The notes: generated from the letters alone by a model not told the origin. 64,000 nucleotides of DNA from Bryopsis sp. KO-2023 (GCA_030272585.1 BSYQ01000016.1:1302001-1366000); one strand, 5' to 3'. Shown: positions 8,144-21,480, counted from the first letter of the stretch. Made by a program: numbers and translations.

Positions 8144-9610
8144 GTTGCCCCCGCCGGATTTCCTGAGACATCCCTGATCTCGGTACTGATCGGCCCCAAT
8201 CGTGCTTGATTGGCGAGTTCGGAAGGGATCGCATGTTTTCATGATGGTATGAGGGCAACACGTTTGAATGCCTCCGTCGAGGGCTTTTGTACTCGTTCAT
8301 CAAGCACATCCATACCTCCAAATCGAAAATAATCAAGTTGCCCCCGCCGGATTTCCTGAGACATCCCTGATCTCGGTACTGATCGGCCCCAATCATGCTT
8401 GATTGGCGAGTTCGGAAGGGATCGCATGTTTTCACGATGGTATGAGGGCAACACGTTTGAATGCCTCCGTCGAGGGCTTTTGTACTCGTCCATCAAGCAC
8501 ATCCAAACCTCCAAATCAAAAATAATCAAGTTGCCCCCGCCGGATTTCCTGAGACATCCCTGATCTCGGTACTGATCGGCCCCAATCGTGCTTGATTGGC
8601 GAGTTCGGAAGGGATCGCATGTTTTCACGATGGTATGAGGGCAACACGTTTGAATGCCTCCGTCGAGGGCTTTTGTACTCGTTCATCAAGCACATCCATA
8701 CCTCCAAATCGAAAATAATCAAGTTGCCCCCGCCGGATTTCCTGAGACATCCCTGATCTCGGTACTGATCGGCCCCAATCGTGCTTGATTGGCGAGTTCG
8801 GAAGGGATCGCATGTTTTCACGATGGTATGAGGGCAACACGTTTGAATGCCTCCGTCGAGGGCTTTTGTACTCGTCCATCAATCACATCCAAACCTCCAA
8901 ATCAAAAATAATCAAGTTGCCCCCGCCGGATTTCCTGAGACATCCCTAATCTCGGTACTGATCGGCCCCAATCGTGCTTGATTGGCGAGTTCGGAAGGGA
9001 TCGCATGTTTTCACGATGGTATGAGGGCAACACGTTTGAATGCCTCCGTCGAGGGCTTTTGTACTCGTCCATCAAGCACATCCAAACCTCCAAATCAAAA
9101 ATAATCAAGTTGCCCCCGCCGGATTTCCTGAGACATCCCTGATCTCGGTACTGATCGGCCCCAATCGTGCTTGATTGGCGAGTTCGGAAGGGATCGCATG
9201 TTTTCACGATGGTATGAGGGCAACACGTTTGAATGCCTCCGTCGAGGGCTTTTGTACTCGTCCATCAATCACATCCAAACCTCCAAATCAAAAATAATCA
9301 AGTTGCCCCCGCCGGATTTCCTGAGACACCCCTGATCTCGGTACTGATCGGCCCCAATCGTGCTTGATTGGCGAGTTCGGAAGGGATCGCATGTTTTCAC
9401 GATGGTATGAGGGCAACACGTTTGAATGCCTCCGTCGAGGGCTTTTGTACTCGTCCATCAAGCACATCCATACCTCCAAATCCAAAAAAATCAAGTTGCC
9501 CCCGCCGGATTTCCTGAGACATCCCTGATCTCGGTACTGATCGGCCCCAATCGTGCTTGATTGGCGAGTTCGGAAGGGATCGCATGTTTTCACGATGGTA
9601 TGAGGGCAAC
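8144..9610 (-). rRNA. 5S rRNA: 5S rRNA cluster 2: eight genes
   Basis: The genes start at 8144, 8337, 8530, 8723, 8916, 9109, 9302 and 9495, each 116 bp. 8144 has the helix II A/C mismatch. 8337 has CAUGAU opposite AUCGUG, a tolerated G-U pair. 8916 and 9302 each have one change in or near helix IV. The internal spacers alternate among a few types, so the cluster looks built by duplication of two-gene blocks. Confidence 0.93.
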
Positions 9611-10323
9611 ACGTTTGTATGCCTCCGTCGGGGGCTTTCGTAGCCGTTTCTCGGGCTCGCAAGCAATTAGTCTTTCAATGATTCGTGCTTTTCTTGTTGA
9701 ATCGTTTTTTAAGGATGGAATTGACAATGCATTAAAACGTTATACTTTTGGGTCCCTTGAATTCGAGCTGATTGGAGGGATTGTCCTTTTTGGGTTTAGG
9801 TTTGGCGACGTGGTTTGACTTCTCACGAGTGGCTGAGTGTGCGCCAGTGAGGGCGAGCGTCTGGGTGAGTGTGGCACGTGGGTGGGTGAAATTGTGCGGG
9901 TCAGCACGTGGGGGAGCGTGCGACGGGGACAGAGTGGAAGGGTGGGCGTGTGTGGGCGTGTGGTGGGTGAGTCAGCGCGCGGGCGAGCGCGTCAGTGCTG
10001 CAACGAAAGGACTTGGGAGGAGTTGCGTTTCTTTTTTTGTGTGTGTGGCAACGGAGTGCTCCGATCGTGGGGTGCTGGTGGGCCACCAGTGGTGGCGTTC
10101 CTGGGTTCAAGCGCGCCCTTGGTGGATGATCCGATCAGGTAATTTGGGATTATCGACGTGATCTTTCTCGGGAGAAAAAAGGGAGAGAGGGTTGGAAAAA
10201 AAACGGCCAAGCGAGAAGGGGACAAAAAAAAAGAGGGAGGAAAAAAGGAAGAGAAAGGTCCAAAGAAAAGTTTTCGATTCCAAAGGGAAGAAACAACTCT
10301 TTCGGAATAATAGAATAAACGAG

Positions 10324-10355
<32 letters not shown>

Positions 10356-10882
10356 TGGAGAGGAACGAAAGAGAAGAAAAAACGAACGAAAAAAAAAGTA
10401 CCGAAAAAAACAGACGGAAACAACATGTTTTTTTTCATAGAAAAAGAAAATGGGTACAAAAAATTGTTTCAAAAACCAGAAAGTTTGATTAAAAAGAAGA
10501 AGAAAATCGATCTCTTCGATAAAACACGAAAAAAAGTTGGAAACTTCAAAGAAACACAAAAACCCATGAAAAACGAGCAACTCTTTTTACACGACAATCC
10601 GGGAAACAAAATCGTAATTTATCCCTAGTACATCGAAAGCTCAACACCCGAAAGTCGCAACGATGAAAAACCTCGAAACCACTCCTGACGACCACCGAAC
10701 ACCCTTCGCAATTCTTGGGGCAACCTCGTTCCCGCGCGCGAGGGCACTTGCGTTCCGTGCTTCCCGCTACCTTCCAAACTCTACAACGCTCCGTAACTTT
10801 CCGATCGTTGCTCCGTTGGATTCGCGGCACGGACCGTCCCAATCCGTATCGAAAATTCCTTCCCTCTTTACGTCCTCCACCT
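9611..10882. repeat. Array spacer 2
   Basis: It is a 1,272-bp copy of the spacer with A28T5 and the one-G deletion shared with spacer 1. No gene is supported. Confidence 0.9.
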
Positions 10883-10954
10883 TCCGTCGTAGTCTAGGTG
10901 GTCAGGACATGTGGCTCTCACCCACAAGACCCGGGTTCGAGTCCCGGCGACGGA
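10883..10954 (+). tRNA. trnE-CUC: tRNA-Glu (CUC), unit 3
   Basis: It is identical by eye to the unit 1 copy and lies 3,013 bp after the unit 2 copy, three 5S periods more than a five-gene unit. Confidence 0.97.
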
Positions 10955-11012
10955 AAGGGTCTTTCTTTCGGAGGAGCTCAAGTACCCACGTATCGACCGA
11001 TAGTCGTTTGAT

Positions 11013-11083
11013 GCGTTGTCCGGGAGTCGAACCCGGGTCCCTTGCTTGGAAGGCAAGTATCCTAACCGTTGGACTAACAACGC
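11013..11083 (-). tRNA. trnG-UCC: tRNA-Gly (UCC), unit 3
   Basis: It is identical by eye to the unit 1 copy, in the same convergent arrangement. Confidence 0.97.
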
Positions 11084-11156
11084 CACGTAGTGGGGGAGAA
11101 AATCCACTTGCGAAACCAAGCACGGACCGTTTTCGGAGAAAAACGAAAACGATCAA

Positions 11157-12623
11157 GTTGCCCCCGCCGGATTTCCTGAGACATCCCTGATCTCGGTACT
11201 GATCGGCCCCAATCGTGCTTGATTGGCGAGTTCGGAAGGGATCGCATGTTTTCATGATGGTATGAGGGCAACACGTTTGAATGCCTCCGTCGAGGGCTTT
11301 TGTACTCGTTCATCAAGCACATCCATACCTCCAAATCGAAAATAATCAAGTTGCCCCCGCCGGATTTCCTGAGACATCCCTGATCTCGGTACTGATCGGC
11401 CCCAATCATGCTTGATTGGCGAGTTCGGAAGGGATCGCATGTTTTCACGATGGTATGAGGGCAACACGTTTGAATGCCTCCGTCGAGGGCTTTTGTACTC
11501 GTCCATCAAGCACATCCAAACCTCCAAATCAAAAATAATCAAGTTGCCCCCGCCGGATTTCCTGAGACATCCCTGATCTCGGTACTGATCGGCCCCAATC
11601 GTGCTTGATTGGCGAGTTCGGAAGGGATCGCATGTTTTCACGATGGTATGAGGGCAACACGTTTGAATGCCTCCGTCGAGGGCTTTTGTACTCGTTCATC
11701 AAGCACATCCATACCTCCAAATCGAAAATAATCAAGTTGCCCCCGCCGGATTTCCTGAGACATCCCTGATCTCGGTACTGATCGGCCCCAATCGTGCTTG
11801 ATTGGCGAGTTCGGAAGGGATCGCATGTTTTCACGATGGTATGAGGGCAACACGTTTGAATGCCTCCGTCGAGGGCTTTTGTACTCGTCCATCAATCACA
11901 TCCAAACCTCCAAATCAAAAATAATCAAGTTGCCCCCGCCGGATTTCCTGAGACATCCCTAATCTCGGTACTGATCGGCCCCAATCGTGCTTGATTGGCG
12001 AGTTCGGAAGGGATCGCATGTTTTCACGATGGTATGAGGGCAACACGTTTGAATGCCTCCGTCGAGGGCTTTTGTACTCGTCCATCAAGCACATCCAAAC
12101 CTCCAAATCAAAAATAATCAAGTTGCCCCCGCCGGATTTCCTGAGACATCCCTGATCTCGGTACTGATCGGCCCCAATCGTGCTTGATTGGCGAGTTCGG
12201 AAGGGATCGCATGTTTTCACGATGGTATGAGGGCAACACGTTTGAATGCCTCCGTCGAGGGCTTTTGTACTCGTCCATCAATCACATCCAAACCTCCAAA
12301 TCAAAAATAATCAAGTTGCCCCCGCCGGATTTCCTGAGACACCCCTGATCTCGGTACTGATCGGCCCCAATCGTGCTTGATTGGCGAGTTCGGAAGGGAT
12401 CGCATGTTTTCACGATGGTATGAGGGCAACACGTTTGAATGCCTCCGTCGAGGGCTTTTGTACTCGTCCATCAAGCACATCCATACCTCCAAATCCAAAA
12501 AAATCAAGTTGCCCCCGCCGGATTTCCTGAGACATCCCTGATCTCGGTACTGATCGGCCCCAATCGTGCTTGATTGGCGAGTTCGGAAGGGATCGCATGT
12601 TTTCACGATGGTATGAGGGCAAC
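11157..12623 (-). rRNA. 5S rRNA: 5S rRNA cluster 3: eight genes
   Basis: The genes start at 11157, 11350, 11543, 11736, 11929, 12122, 12315 and 12508. The rare variants of cluster 2 recur in the same places (11350, 11929 and 12315), so units 2 and 3 are a recent tandem duplication of one 3.0-kb unit. Confidence 0.93.
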
Positions 12624-13336
12624 ACGTTTGTATGCCTCCGTCGGGGGCTTTCGTAGCCGTTTCTCGGGCTCGCAAGCAATTAGTCTTTCAATGATTCGTG
12701 CTTTTCTTGTTGAATCGTTTTTTAAGGATGGAATTGACAATGCATTAAAACGTTATACTTTTGGGTCCCTTGAATTCGAGCTGATTGGAGGGATTGTCCT
12801 TTTTGGGTTTAGGTTTGGCGACGTGGTTTGACTTCTCACGAGTGGCTGAGTGTGCGCCAGTGAGGGCGAGCGTCTGGGTGAGTGTGGCACGTGGGTGGGT
12901 GAAATTGTGCGGGTCAGCACGTGGGGGAGCGTGCGACGGGGACAGAGTGGAAGGGTGGGCGTGTGTGGGCGTGTGGTGGGTGAGTCAGCGCGCGGGCGAG
13001 CGCGTCAGTGCTGCAACGAAAGGACTTGGGAGGAGTTGCGTTTCTTTTTTTGTGTGTGTGGCAACGGAGTGCTCCGATCGTGGGGTGCTGGTGGGCCACC
13101 AGTGGTGGCGTTCCTGGGTTCAAGCGCGCCCTTGGTGGATGATCCGATCAGGTAATTTGGGATTATCGACGTGATCTTTCTCGGGAGAAAAAAGGGAGAG
13201 AGGGTTGGAAAAAAAACGGCCAAGCGAGAAGGGGACAAAAAAAAAGAGGGAGGAAAAAAGGAAGAGAAAGGTCCAAAGAAAAGTTTTCGATTCCAAAGGG
13301 AAGAAACAACTCTTTCGGAATAATAGAATAAACGAG

Positions 13337-13368
<32 letters not shown>

Positions 13369-13896
13369 TGGAGAGGAACGAAAGAGAAGAAAAAACGAAC
13401 GAAAAAAAAAGTACCGAAAAAAACAGACGGAAACAACATGTTTTTTTTCATAGAAAAAGAAAATGGGTACAAAAAATTGTTTCAAAAACCAGAAAGTTTG
13501 ATTAAAAAGAAGAAGAAAATCGATCTCTTCGATAAAACACGAAAAAAAGTTGGAAACTTCAAAGAAACACAAAAACCCATGAAAAACGAGCAACTCTTTT
13601 TACACGACAATCCGGGAAACAAAATCGTAATTTATCCCTAGTACATCGAAAGCTCAACACCCGAAAGTCGCAACGATGAAAAACCTCGAAACCACTCCTG
13701 ACGACCACCGAACACCCTTCGCAATTCTTGGGGCAACCTCGTTCCCGCGCGCGAGGGCACTTGCGTTCCGTGGCTTCCCGCTACCTTCCAAACTCTACAA
13801 CGCTCCGTAACTTTCCGATCGTTGCTCCGTTGGATTCGCGGCACGGACCGTCCCAATCCGTATCGAAAATTCCTTCCCTCTTTACGTCCTCCACCT
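12624..13896. repeat. Array spacer 3
   Basis: It is a 1,273-bp spacer copy with A28T5 but without the one-G deletion of spacers 1 and 2. No gene is supported. Confidence 0.9.
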
Positions 13897-13968
13897 TCCG
13901 TCGTAGTCTAGGTGGTCAGGACATGTGGCTCTCACCCACAAGACCCGGGTTCGAGTCCCGGCGACGGA
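13897..13968 (+). tRNA. trnE-CUC: tRNA-Glu (CUC), unit 4
   Basis: It is identical by eye to the unit 1 copy. Confidence 0.97.
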
Positions 13969-14026
13969 AAGGGTCTTTCTTTCGGAGGAGCTCAAGTACC
14001 CACGTATCGACCGATAGTCGTTTGAT

Positions 14027-14097
14027 GCGTTGTCCGGGAGTCGAACCCGGGTCCCTTGCTTGGAAGGCAAGTATCCTAACCGTTGGACTAACAACGC
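14027..14097 (-). tRNA. trnG-UCC: tRNA-Gly (UCC), unit 4
   Basis: The tRNA is unchanged. The 5' flank reads CACATAGTGG instead of CACGTAGTGG, a variant private to this unit. Confidence 0.97.
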
Positions 14098-14170
14098 CAC
14101 ATAGTGGGGGAGAAAATCCACTTGCGAAACCAAGCACGGACCGTTTTCGGAGAAAAACGAAAACGATCAA

Positions 14171-15058
14171 GTTGCCCCCGCCGGATTTCCTGAGACATCC
14201 CTGATCTCGGTACTGATCGGCCCCAATCGTGCTTGATTGGCGAGTTCGGAAGGGATCGCATGTTTTCATGATGGTATGAGGGCAACACGTTTGAATGCCT
14301 CCGTCGAGGGCTTTTGTACTCGTTCATCAAGCACATCCATACCTCCAAATCGAAAATAATCAAGTTGCCCCCGCCGGATTTCCTGAGACATCCCTGATCT
14401 CGGTACTGATCGGCCCCAATCGTGCTTGATTGGCGAGTTCGGAAGGGATCGCATGTTTTCACGATGGTATGAGGGCAACACGTTTGAATGCCTCCGTCGA
14501 GGGCTTTTGTACTCGTCCATCAAGCACATCCAAACCTCCAAATCAAAAATAATCAAGTTGCCCCCGCCGGATTTCCTGAGACATCCCTGATCTCGGTACT
14601 GATCGGCCCCAATCGTGCTTGATTGGCGAGTTCGGAAGGGATCGCATGTTTTCACGATGGTATGAGGGCAACACGTTTGAATGCCTCCATCGAGGGCTTT
14701 TGTACTCGTCCATCAATCACATCCAAACCTCCAAATCAAAAATAATCAAGTTGCCCCCGCCGGATTTCCTGAGACATCCCTGATCTCGGTACTGATCGGC
14801 CCCAATCGTGCTTGATTGGCGAGTTCGGAAGGGATCGCATGTTTTCACGATGGTATGAGGGCAACACGTTTGAATGCCTCCGTCGAGGGCTTTTGTACTC
14901 GTCCATCAAGCACATCCATACCTCCAAATCCAAAAAAATCAAGTTGCCCCCGCCGGATTTCCTGAGACATCCCTGATCTCGGTACTGATCGGCCCCAATC
15001 GTGCTTGATTGGCGAGTTCGGAAGGGATCGCATGTTTTCACGATGGTATGAGGGCAAC
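14171..15058 (-). rRNA. 5S rRNA: 5S rRNA cluster 4: five genes
   Basis: The genes start at 14171, 14364, 14557, 14750 and 14943. The spacer order is the same as in cluster 1, and the tRNA-proximal copy has the helix II mismatch. Confidence 0.93.
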
Positions 15059-15771
15059 ACGTTTGTATGCCTCCGTCGGGGGCTTTCGTAGCCGTTTCTC
15101 GGGCTCGCAAGCAATTAGTCTTTCAATGATTCGTGCTTTTCTTGTTGAATCGTTTTTTAAGGATGGAATTGACAATGCATTAAAACGTTATACTTTTGGG
15201 TCCCTTGAATTCGAGCTGATTGGAGGGATTGTCCTTTTTGGGTTTAGGTTTGGCGACGTGGTTTGACTTCTCACGAGTGGCTGAGTGTGCGCCAGTGAGG
15301 GCGAGCGTCTGGGTGAGTGTGGCACGTGGGTGGGTGAAATTGTGCGGGTCAGCACGTGGGGGAGCGTGCGACGGGGACAGAGTGGAAGGGTGGGCGTGTG
15401 TGGGCGTGTGGTGGGTGAGTCAGCGCGCGGGCGAGCGCGTCAGTGCTGCAACGAAAGGACTTGGGAGGAGTTGCGTTTCTTTTTTTGTGTGTGTGGCAAC
15501 GGAGTGCTCCGATCGTGGGGTGCTGGTGGGCCACCAGTGGTGGCGTTCCTGGGTTCAAGCGCGCCCTTGGTGGATGATCCGATCAGGTAATTTGGGATTA
15601 TCGACGTGATCTTTCTCGGGAGAAAAAAGGGAGAGAGGGTTGGAAAAAAAACGGCCAAGCGAGAAGGGGACAAAAAAAAAGAGGGAGGAAAAAAGGAAGA
15701 GAAAGGTCCAAAGAAAAGTTTTCGATTCCAAAGGGAAGAAACAACTCTTTCGGAATAATAGAATAAACGAG

Positions 15772-15803
<32 letters not shown>

Positions 15804-16333
15804 TTTGGAGAGGAACGAAAGAGAAGAAAAAACGAACGAAAAAAAAAGTACCGAAAAAAACAGACGGAAACAACATGTTTTTTTTCATAGAAAAAGAAAA
15901 TGGGTACAAAAAATTGTTTCAAAAACCAGAAAGTTTGATTAAAAAGAAGAAGAAAATCGATCTCTTCGATAAAACACGAAAAAAAGTTGGAAACTTCAAA
16001 GAAACACAAAAACCCATGAAAAACGAGCAACTCTTTTTACACGACAATCCGGGAAACAAAATCGTAATTTATCCCTAGTACATCGAAAGCTCAACACCCG
16101 AAAGTCGCAACGATGAAAAACCTCGAAACCACTCCTGACGACCACCGAACACCCTTCGCAATTCTTGGGGCAACCTCGTTCCCGCGCGCGAGGGCACTTG
16201 CGTTCCGTGGCTTCCCGCTACCTTCCAAACTCTACAACGCTCCGTAACTTTCCGATCGTTGCTCCGTTGGATTCGCGGCACGGACCGTCCCAATCCGTAT
16301 CGAAATTTCCTTCCCTCTTTACGTCCTCCACCT
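15059..16333. repeat. Array spacer 4
   Basis: It is a 1,275-bp spacer with A28T7. It is the first spacer with GAAATTTCC instead of GAAAATTCC before tRNA-Glu, which removes the T4 run downstream of tRNA-Gly. No gene is supported. Confidence 0.9.
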
Positions 16334-16405
16334 TCCGTCGTAGTCTAGGTGGTCAGGACATGTGGCTCTCACCCACAAGACCCGGGTTCGAGTCCCGGCG
16401 ACGGA
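16334..16405 (+). tRNA. trnE-CUC: tRNA-Glu (CUC), unit 5
   Basis: It is identical by eye to the unit 1 copy. Confidence 0.97.
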
Positions 16406-16463
16406 AAGGGTCTTTCTTTCGGAGGAGCTCAAGTACCCACGTATCGACCGATAGTCGTTTGAT

Positions 16464-16534
16464 GCGTTGTCCGGGAGTCGAACCCGGGTCCCTTGCTTGG
16501 AAGGCAAGTATCCTAACCGTTGGACTAACAACGC
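16464..16534 (-). tRNA. trnG-UCC: tRNA-Gly (UCC), unit 5
   Basis: The tRNA sequence is unchanged. In units 5-8 the first downstream T4 is reduced to T3. Confidence 0.97.
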
Positions 16535-16607
16535 CACGTAGTGGGGGAGAAAATCCACTTGCGAAACCAAGCACGGACCGTTTTCGGAGAAAAACGAAAA
16601 CGATCAA

Positions 16608-17495
16608 GTTGCCCCCGCCGGATTTCCTGAGACATCCCTGATCTCGGTACTGATCGGCCCCAATCGTGCTTGATTGGCGAGTTCGGAAGGGATCGCATGT
16701 TTTCATGATGGTATGAGGGCAACACGTTTGAATGCCTCCGTCGAGGGCTTTTGTACTCGTTCATCAAGCACATCCATACCTCCAAATCGAAAATAATCAA
16801 GTTGCCCCCGCCGGATTTCCTGAGACATCCCTGATCTCGGTACTGATCGGCCCCAATCGTGCTTGATTGGCGAGTTCGGAAGGGATCGCATGTTTTCACG
16901 ATGGTATGAGGGCAACACGTTTGAATGCCTCCGTCGAGGGCTTTTGTACTCGTCCATCAAGCACATCCAAACCTCCAAATCAAAAATAATCAAGTTGCCC
17001 CCGCCGGATTTCCTGAGACATCCCTGATCTCGGTACTGATCGGCCCCAATCGTGCTTGATTGGCGAGTTCGGAAGGGATCGCATGTTTTCACGATGGTAT
17101 GAGGGCAACACGTTTGAATGCCTCCATCGAGGGCTTTTGTACTCGTCCATCAATCACATCCAAACCTCCAAATCAAAAATAATCAAGTTGCCCCCGCCGG
17201 ATTTCCTGAGACATCCCTGATCTCGGTACTGATCGGCCCCAATCGTGCTTGATTGGCGAGTTCGGAAGGGATCGCATGTTTTCACGATGGTATGAGGGCA
17301 ACACGTTTGAATGCCTCCGTCGAGGGCTTTTGTACTCGTCCATCAAGCACATCCATACCTCCAAATCCAAAAAAATCAAGTTGCCCCCGCCGGATTTCCT
17401 GAGACATCCCTGATCTCGGTACTGATCGGCCCCAATCGTGCTTGATTGGCGAGTTCGGAAGGGATCGCATGTTTTCACGATGGTATGAGGGCAAC
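16608..17495 (-). rRNA. 5S rRNA: 5S rRNA cluster 5: five genes
   Basis: The genes start at 16608, 16801, 16994, 17187 and 17380. The order of gene and spacer variants is the same as in cluster 4. Confidence 0.93.
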
Positions 17496-18208
17496 ACGTT
17501 TGTATGCCTCCGTCGGGGGCTTTCGTATCCGTTTCTCGGGCTCGCAAGCAATTAGTCTTTCAATGATTCGTGCTTTTCTTGTTGAATCGTTTTTTAAGGA
17601 TGGAATTGACAATGCATTAAAACGTTATACTTTTGGGTCCCTTGAATTCGAGCTGATTGGAGGGATTGTCCTTTTTGGGTTTAGGTTTGGCGACGTGGTT
17701 TGACTTCTCACGAGTGGCTGAGTGTGCGCCAGTGAGGGCGAGCGTCTGGGTGAGTGTGGCACGTGGGTGGGTGAAATTGTGCGGGTCAGCACGTGGGGGA
17801 GCGTGCGACGGGGACAGAGTGGAAGGGTGGGCGTGTGTGGGCGTGTGGTGGGTGAGTCAGCGCGCGGGCGAGCGCGTCAGTGCTGCAACGAAAGGACTTG
17901 GGAGGAGTTGCGTTTCTTTTTTTGTGTGTGTGGCAACGGAGTGCTCCGATCGTGGGGTGCTGGTGGGCCACCAGTGGTGGCGTTCCTGGGTTCAAGCGCG
18001 CCCTTGGTGGATGATCCGATCAGGTAATTTGGGATTATCGACGTGATCTTTCTCGGGAGAAAAAAGGGAGAGAGGGTTGGAAAAAAAACGGCCAAGCGAG
18101 AAGGGGACAAAAAAAAAGAGGGAGGAAAAAAGGAAGAGAAAGGTCCAAAGAAAAGTTTTCGATTCCAAAGGGAAGAAACAACTCTTTCGGAATAATAGAA
18201 TAAACGAG

Positions 18209-18240
<32 letters not shown>

Positions 18241-18770
18241 TTTGGAGAGGAACGAAAGAGAAGAAAAAACGAACGAAAAAAAAAGTACCGAAAAAAACAG
18301 ACGGAAACAACATGTTTTTTTTCATAGAAAAAGAAAATGGGTACAAAAAATTGTTTCAAAAACCAGAAAGTTTGATTAAAAAGAAGAAGAAAATCGATCT
18401 CTTCGATAAAACACGAAAAAAAGTTGGAAACTTCAAAGAAACACAAAAACCCATGAAAAACGAGCAACTCTTTTTACACGACAATCCGGGAAACAAAATC
18501 GTAATTTATCCCTAGTACATCGAAAGCTCAACACCCGAAAGTCGCAACGATGAAAAACCTCGAAACCACTCCTGACGACCACCGAACACCCTTCGCAATT
18601 CTTGGGGCAACCTCGTTCCCGCGCGCGAGGGCACTTGCGTTCCGTGGCTTCCCGCTACCTTCCAAACTCTACAACGCTCCGTAACTTTCCGATCGTTGCT
18701 CCGTTGGATTCGCGGCACGGACCGTCCCAATCCGTATCGAAATTTCCTTCCCTCTTTACGTCCTCCACCT
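17496..18770. repeat. Array spacer 5
   Basis: It is a 1,275-bp spacer with A28T7 and one private change (CGTATCC for CGTAGCC) beyond the 5S upstream block. No gene is supported. Confidence 0.9.
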
Positions 18771-18842
18771 TCCGTCGTAGTCTAGGTGGTCAGGACATGT
18801 GGCTCTCACCCACAAGACCCGGGTTCGAGTCCCGGCGACGGA
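18771..18842 (+). tRNA. trnE-CUC: tRNA-Glu (CUC), unit 6
   Basis: It is identical by eye to the unit 1 copy. Confidence 0.97.
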
Positions 18843-18900
18843 AAGGGTCTTTCTTTCGGAGGAGCTCAAGTACCCACGTATCGACCGATAGTCGTTTGAT

Positions 18901-18971
18901 GCGTTGTCCGGGAGTCGAACCCGGGTCCCTTGCTTGGAAGGCAAGTATCCTAACCGTTGGACTAACAACGC
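18901..18971 (-). tRNA. trnG-UCC: tRNA-Gly (UCC), unit 6
   Basis: It is identical by eye to the unit 1 copy. Confidence 0.97.
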
Positions 18972-19044
18972 CACGTAGTGGGGGAGAAAATCCACTTGCG
19001 AAACCAAGCACGGACCGTTTTCGGAGAAAAACGAAAACGATCAA

Positions 19045-19932
19045 GTTGCCCCCGCCGGATTTCCTGAGACATCCCTGATCTCGGTACTGATCGGCCCCAA
19101 TCGTGCTTGATTGGCGAGTTCGGAAGGGATCGCATGTTTTCATGATGGTATGAGGGCAACACGTTTGAATGCCTCCGTCGAGGGCTTTTGTACTCGTTCA
19201 TCAAGCACATCCATACCTCCAAATCGAAAATAATCAAGTTGCCCCCGCCGGATTTCCTGAGACATCCCTGATCTCGGTACTGATCGGCCCCAATCGTGCT
19301 TGATTGGCGAGTTCGGAAGGGATCGCATGTTTTCACGATGGTATGAGGGCAACACGTTTGAATGCCTCCGTCGAGGGCTTTTGTACTCGTCCATCAAGCA
19401 CATCCAAACCTCCAAATCAAAAATAATCAAGTTGCCCCCGCCGGATTTCCTGAGACATCCCTGATCTCGGTACTGATCGGCCCCAATCGTGCTTGATTGG
19501 CGAGTTCGGAAGGGATCGCATGTTTTCACGATGGTATGAGGGCAACACGTTTGAATGCCTCCATCGAGGGCTTTTGTACTCGTCCATCAATCACATCCAA
19601 ACCTCCAAATCAAAAATAATCAAGTTGCCCCCGCCGGATTTCCTGAGACATCCCTGATCTCGGTACTGATCGGCCCCAATCGTGCTTGATTGGCGAGTTC
19701 GGAAGGGATCGCATGTTTTCACGATGGTATGAGGGCAACACGTTTGAATGCCTCCGTCGAGGGCTTTTGTACTCGTCCATCAAGCACATCCATACCTCCA
19801 AATCCAAAAAAATCAAGTTGCCCCCGCCGGATTTCCTGAGACATCCCTGATCTCGGTACTGATCGGCCCCAATCGTGCTTGATTGGCGAGTTCGGAAGGG
19901 ATCGCATGTTTTCACGATGGTATGAGGGCAAC
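19045..19932 (-). rRNA. 5S rRNA: 5S rRNA cluster 6: five genes
   Basis: The genes start at 19045, 19238, 19431, 19624 and 19817, in the cluster 4 type order. Confidence 0.93.
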
Positions 19933-20645
19933 ACGTTTGTATGCCTCCGTCGGGGGCTTTCGTAGCCGTTTCTCGGGCTCGCAAGCAATTAGTCTTTCAA
20001 TGATTCGTGCTTTTCTTGTTGAATCGTTTTTTAAGGATGGAATTGACAATGCATTAAAACGTTATACTTTTGGGTCCCTTGAATTCGAGCTGATTGGAGG
20101 GATTGTCCTTTTTGGGTTTAGGTTTGGCGACGTGGTTTGACTTCTCACGAGTGGCTGAGTGTGCGCCAGTGAGGGCGAGCGTCTGGGTGAGTGTGGCACG
20201 TGGGTGGGTGAAATTGTGCGGGTCAGCACGTGGGGGAGCGTGCGACGGGGACAGAGTGGAAGGGTGGGCGTGTGTGGGCGTGTGGTGGGTGAGTCAGCGC
20301 GCGGGCGAGCGCGTCAGTGCTGCAACGAAAGGACTTGGGAGGAGTTGCGTTTCTTTTTTTGTGTGTGTGGCAACGGAGTGCTCCGATCGTGGGGTGCTGG
20401 TGGGCCACCAGTGGTGGCGTTCCTGGGTTCAAGCGCGCCCTTGGTGGATGATCCGATCAGGTAATTTGGGATTATCGACGTGATCTTTCTCGGGAGAAAA
20501 AAGGGAGAGAGGGTTGGAAAAAAAACGGCCAAGCGAGAAGGGGACAAAAAAAAAGAGGGAGGAAAAAAGGAAGAGAAAGGTCCAAAGAAAAGTTTTCGAT
20601 TCCAAAGGGAAGAAACAACTCTTTCGGAATAATAGAATAAACGAG

Positions 20646-20676
<31 letters not shown>

Positions 20677-21206
20677 TTTGGAGAGGAACGAAAGAGAAGA
20701 AAAAACGAACGAAAAAAAAAGTACCGAAAAAAACAGACGGAAACAACATGTTTTTTTTCATAGAAAAAGAAAATGGGTACAAAAAATTGTTTCAAAAACC
20801 AGAAAGTTTGATTAAAAAGAAGAAGAAAATCGATCTCTTCGATAAAACACGAAAAAAAGTTGGAAACTTCAAAGAAACACAAAAACCCATGAAAAACGAG
20901 CAACTCTTTTTACACGACAATCCGGGAAACAAAATCGTAATTTATCCCTAGTACATCGAAAGCTCAACACCCGAAAGTCGCAACGATGAAAAACCTCGAA
21001 ACCACTCCTGACGACCACCGAACACCCTTCGCAATTCTTGGGGCAACCTCGTTCCCGCGCGCGAGGGCACTTGCGTTCCGTGGCTTCCCGCTACCTTCCA
21101 AACTCTACAACGCTCCGTAACTTTCCGATCGTTGCTCCGTTGGATTCGCGGCACGGACCGTCCCAATCCGTATCGAAATTTCCTTCCCTCTTTACGTCCT
21201 CCACCT
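19933..21206. repeat. Array spacer 6
   Basis: It is a 1,274-bp spacer with A27T7. No gene is supported. Confidence 0.9.
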
Positions 21207-21278
21207 TCCGTCGTAGTCTAGGTGGTCAGGACATGTGGCTCTCACCCACAAGACCCGGGTTCGAGTCCCGGCGACGGA
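21207..21278 (+). tRNA. trnE-CUC: tRNA-Glu (CUC), unit 7
   Basis: It is identical by eye to the unit 1 copy. Confidence 0.97.
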
Positions 21279-21336
21279 AAGGGTCTTTCTTTCGGAGGAG
21301 CTCAAGTACCCACGTATCGACCGATAGTCGTTTGAT

Positions 21337-21407
21337 GCGTTGTCCGGGAGTCGAACCCGGGTCCCTTGCTTGGAAGGCAAGTATCCTAACCGTTGGACTA
21401 ACAACGC
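21337..21407 (-). tRNA. trnG-UCC: tRNA-Gly (UCC), unit 7
   Basis: It is identical by eye to the unit 1 copy. Confidence 0.97.
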
Positions 21408-21480
21408 CACGTAGTGGGGGAGAAAATCCACTTGCGAAACCAAGCACGGACCGTTTTCGGAGAAAAACGAAAACGATCAA

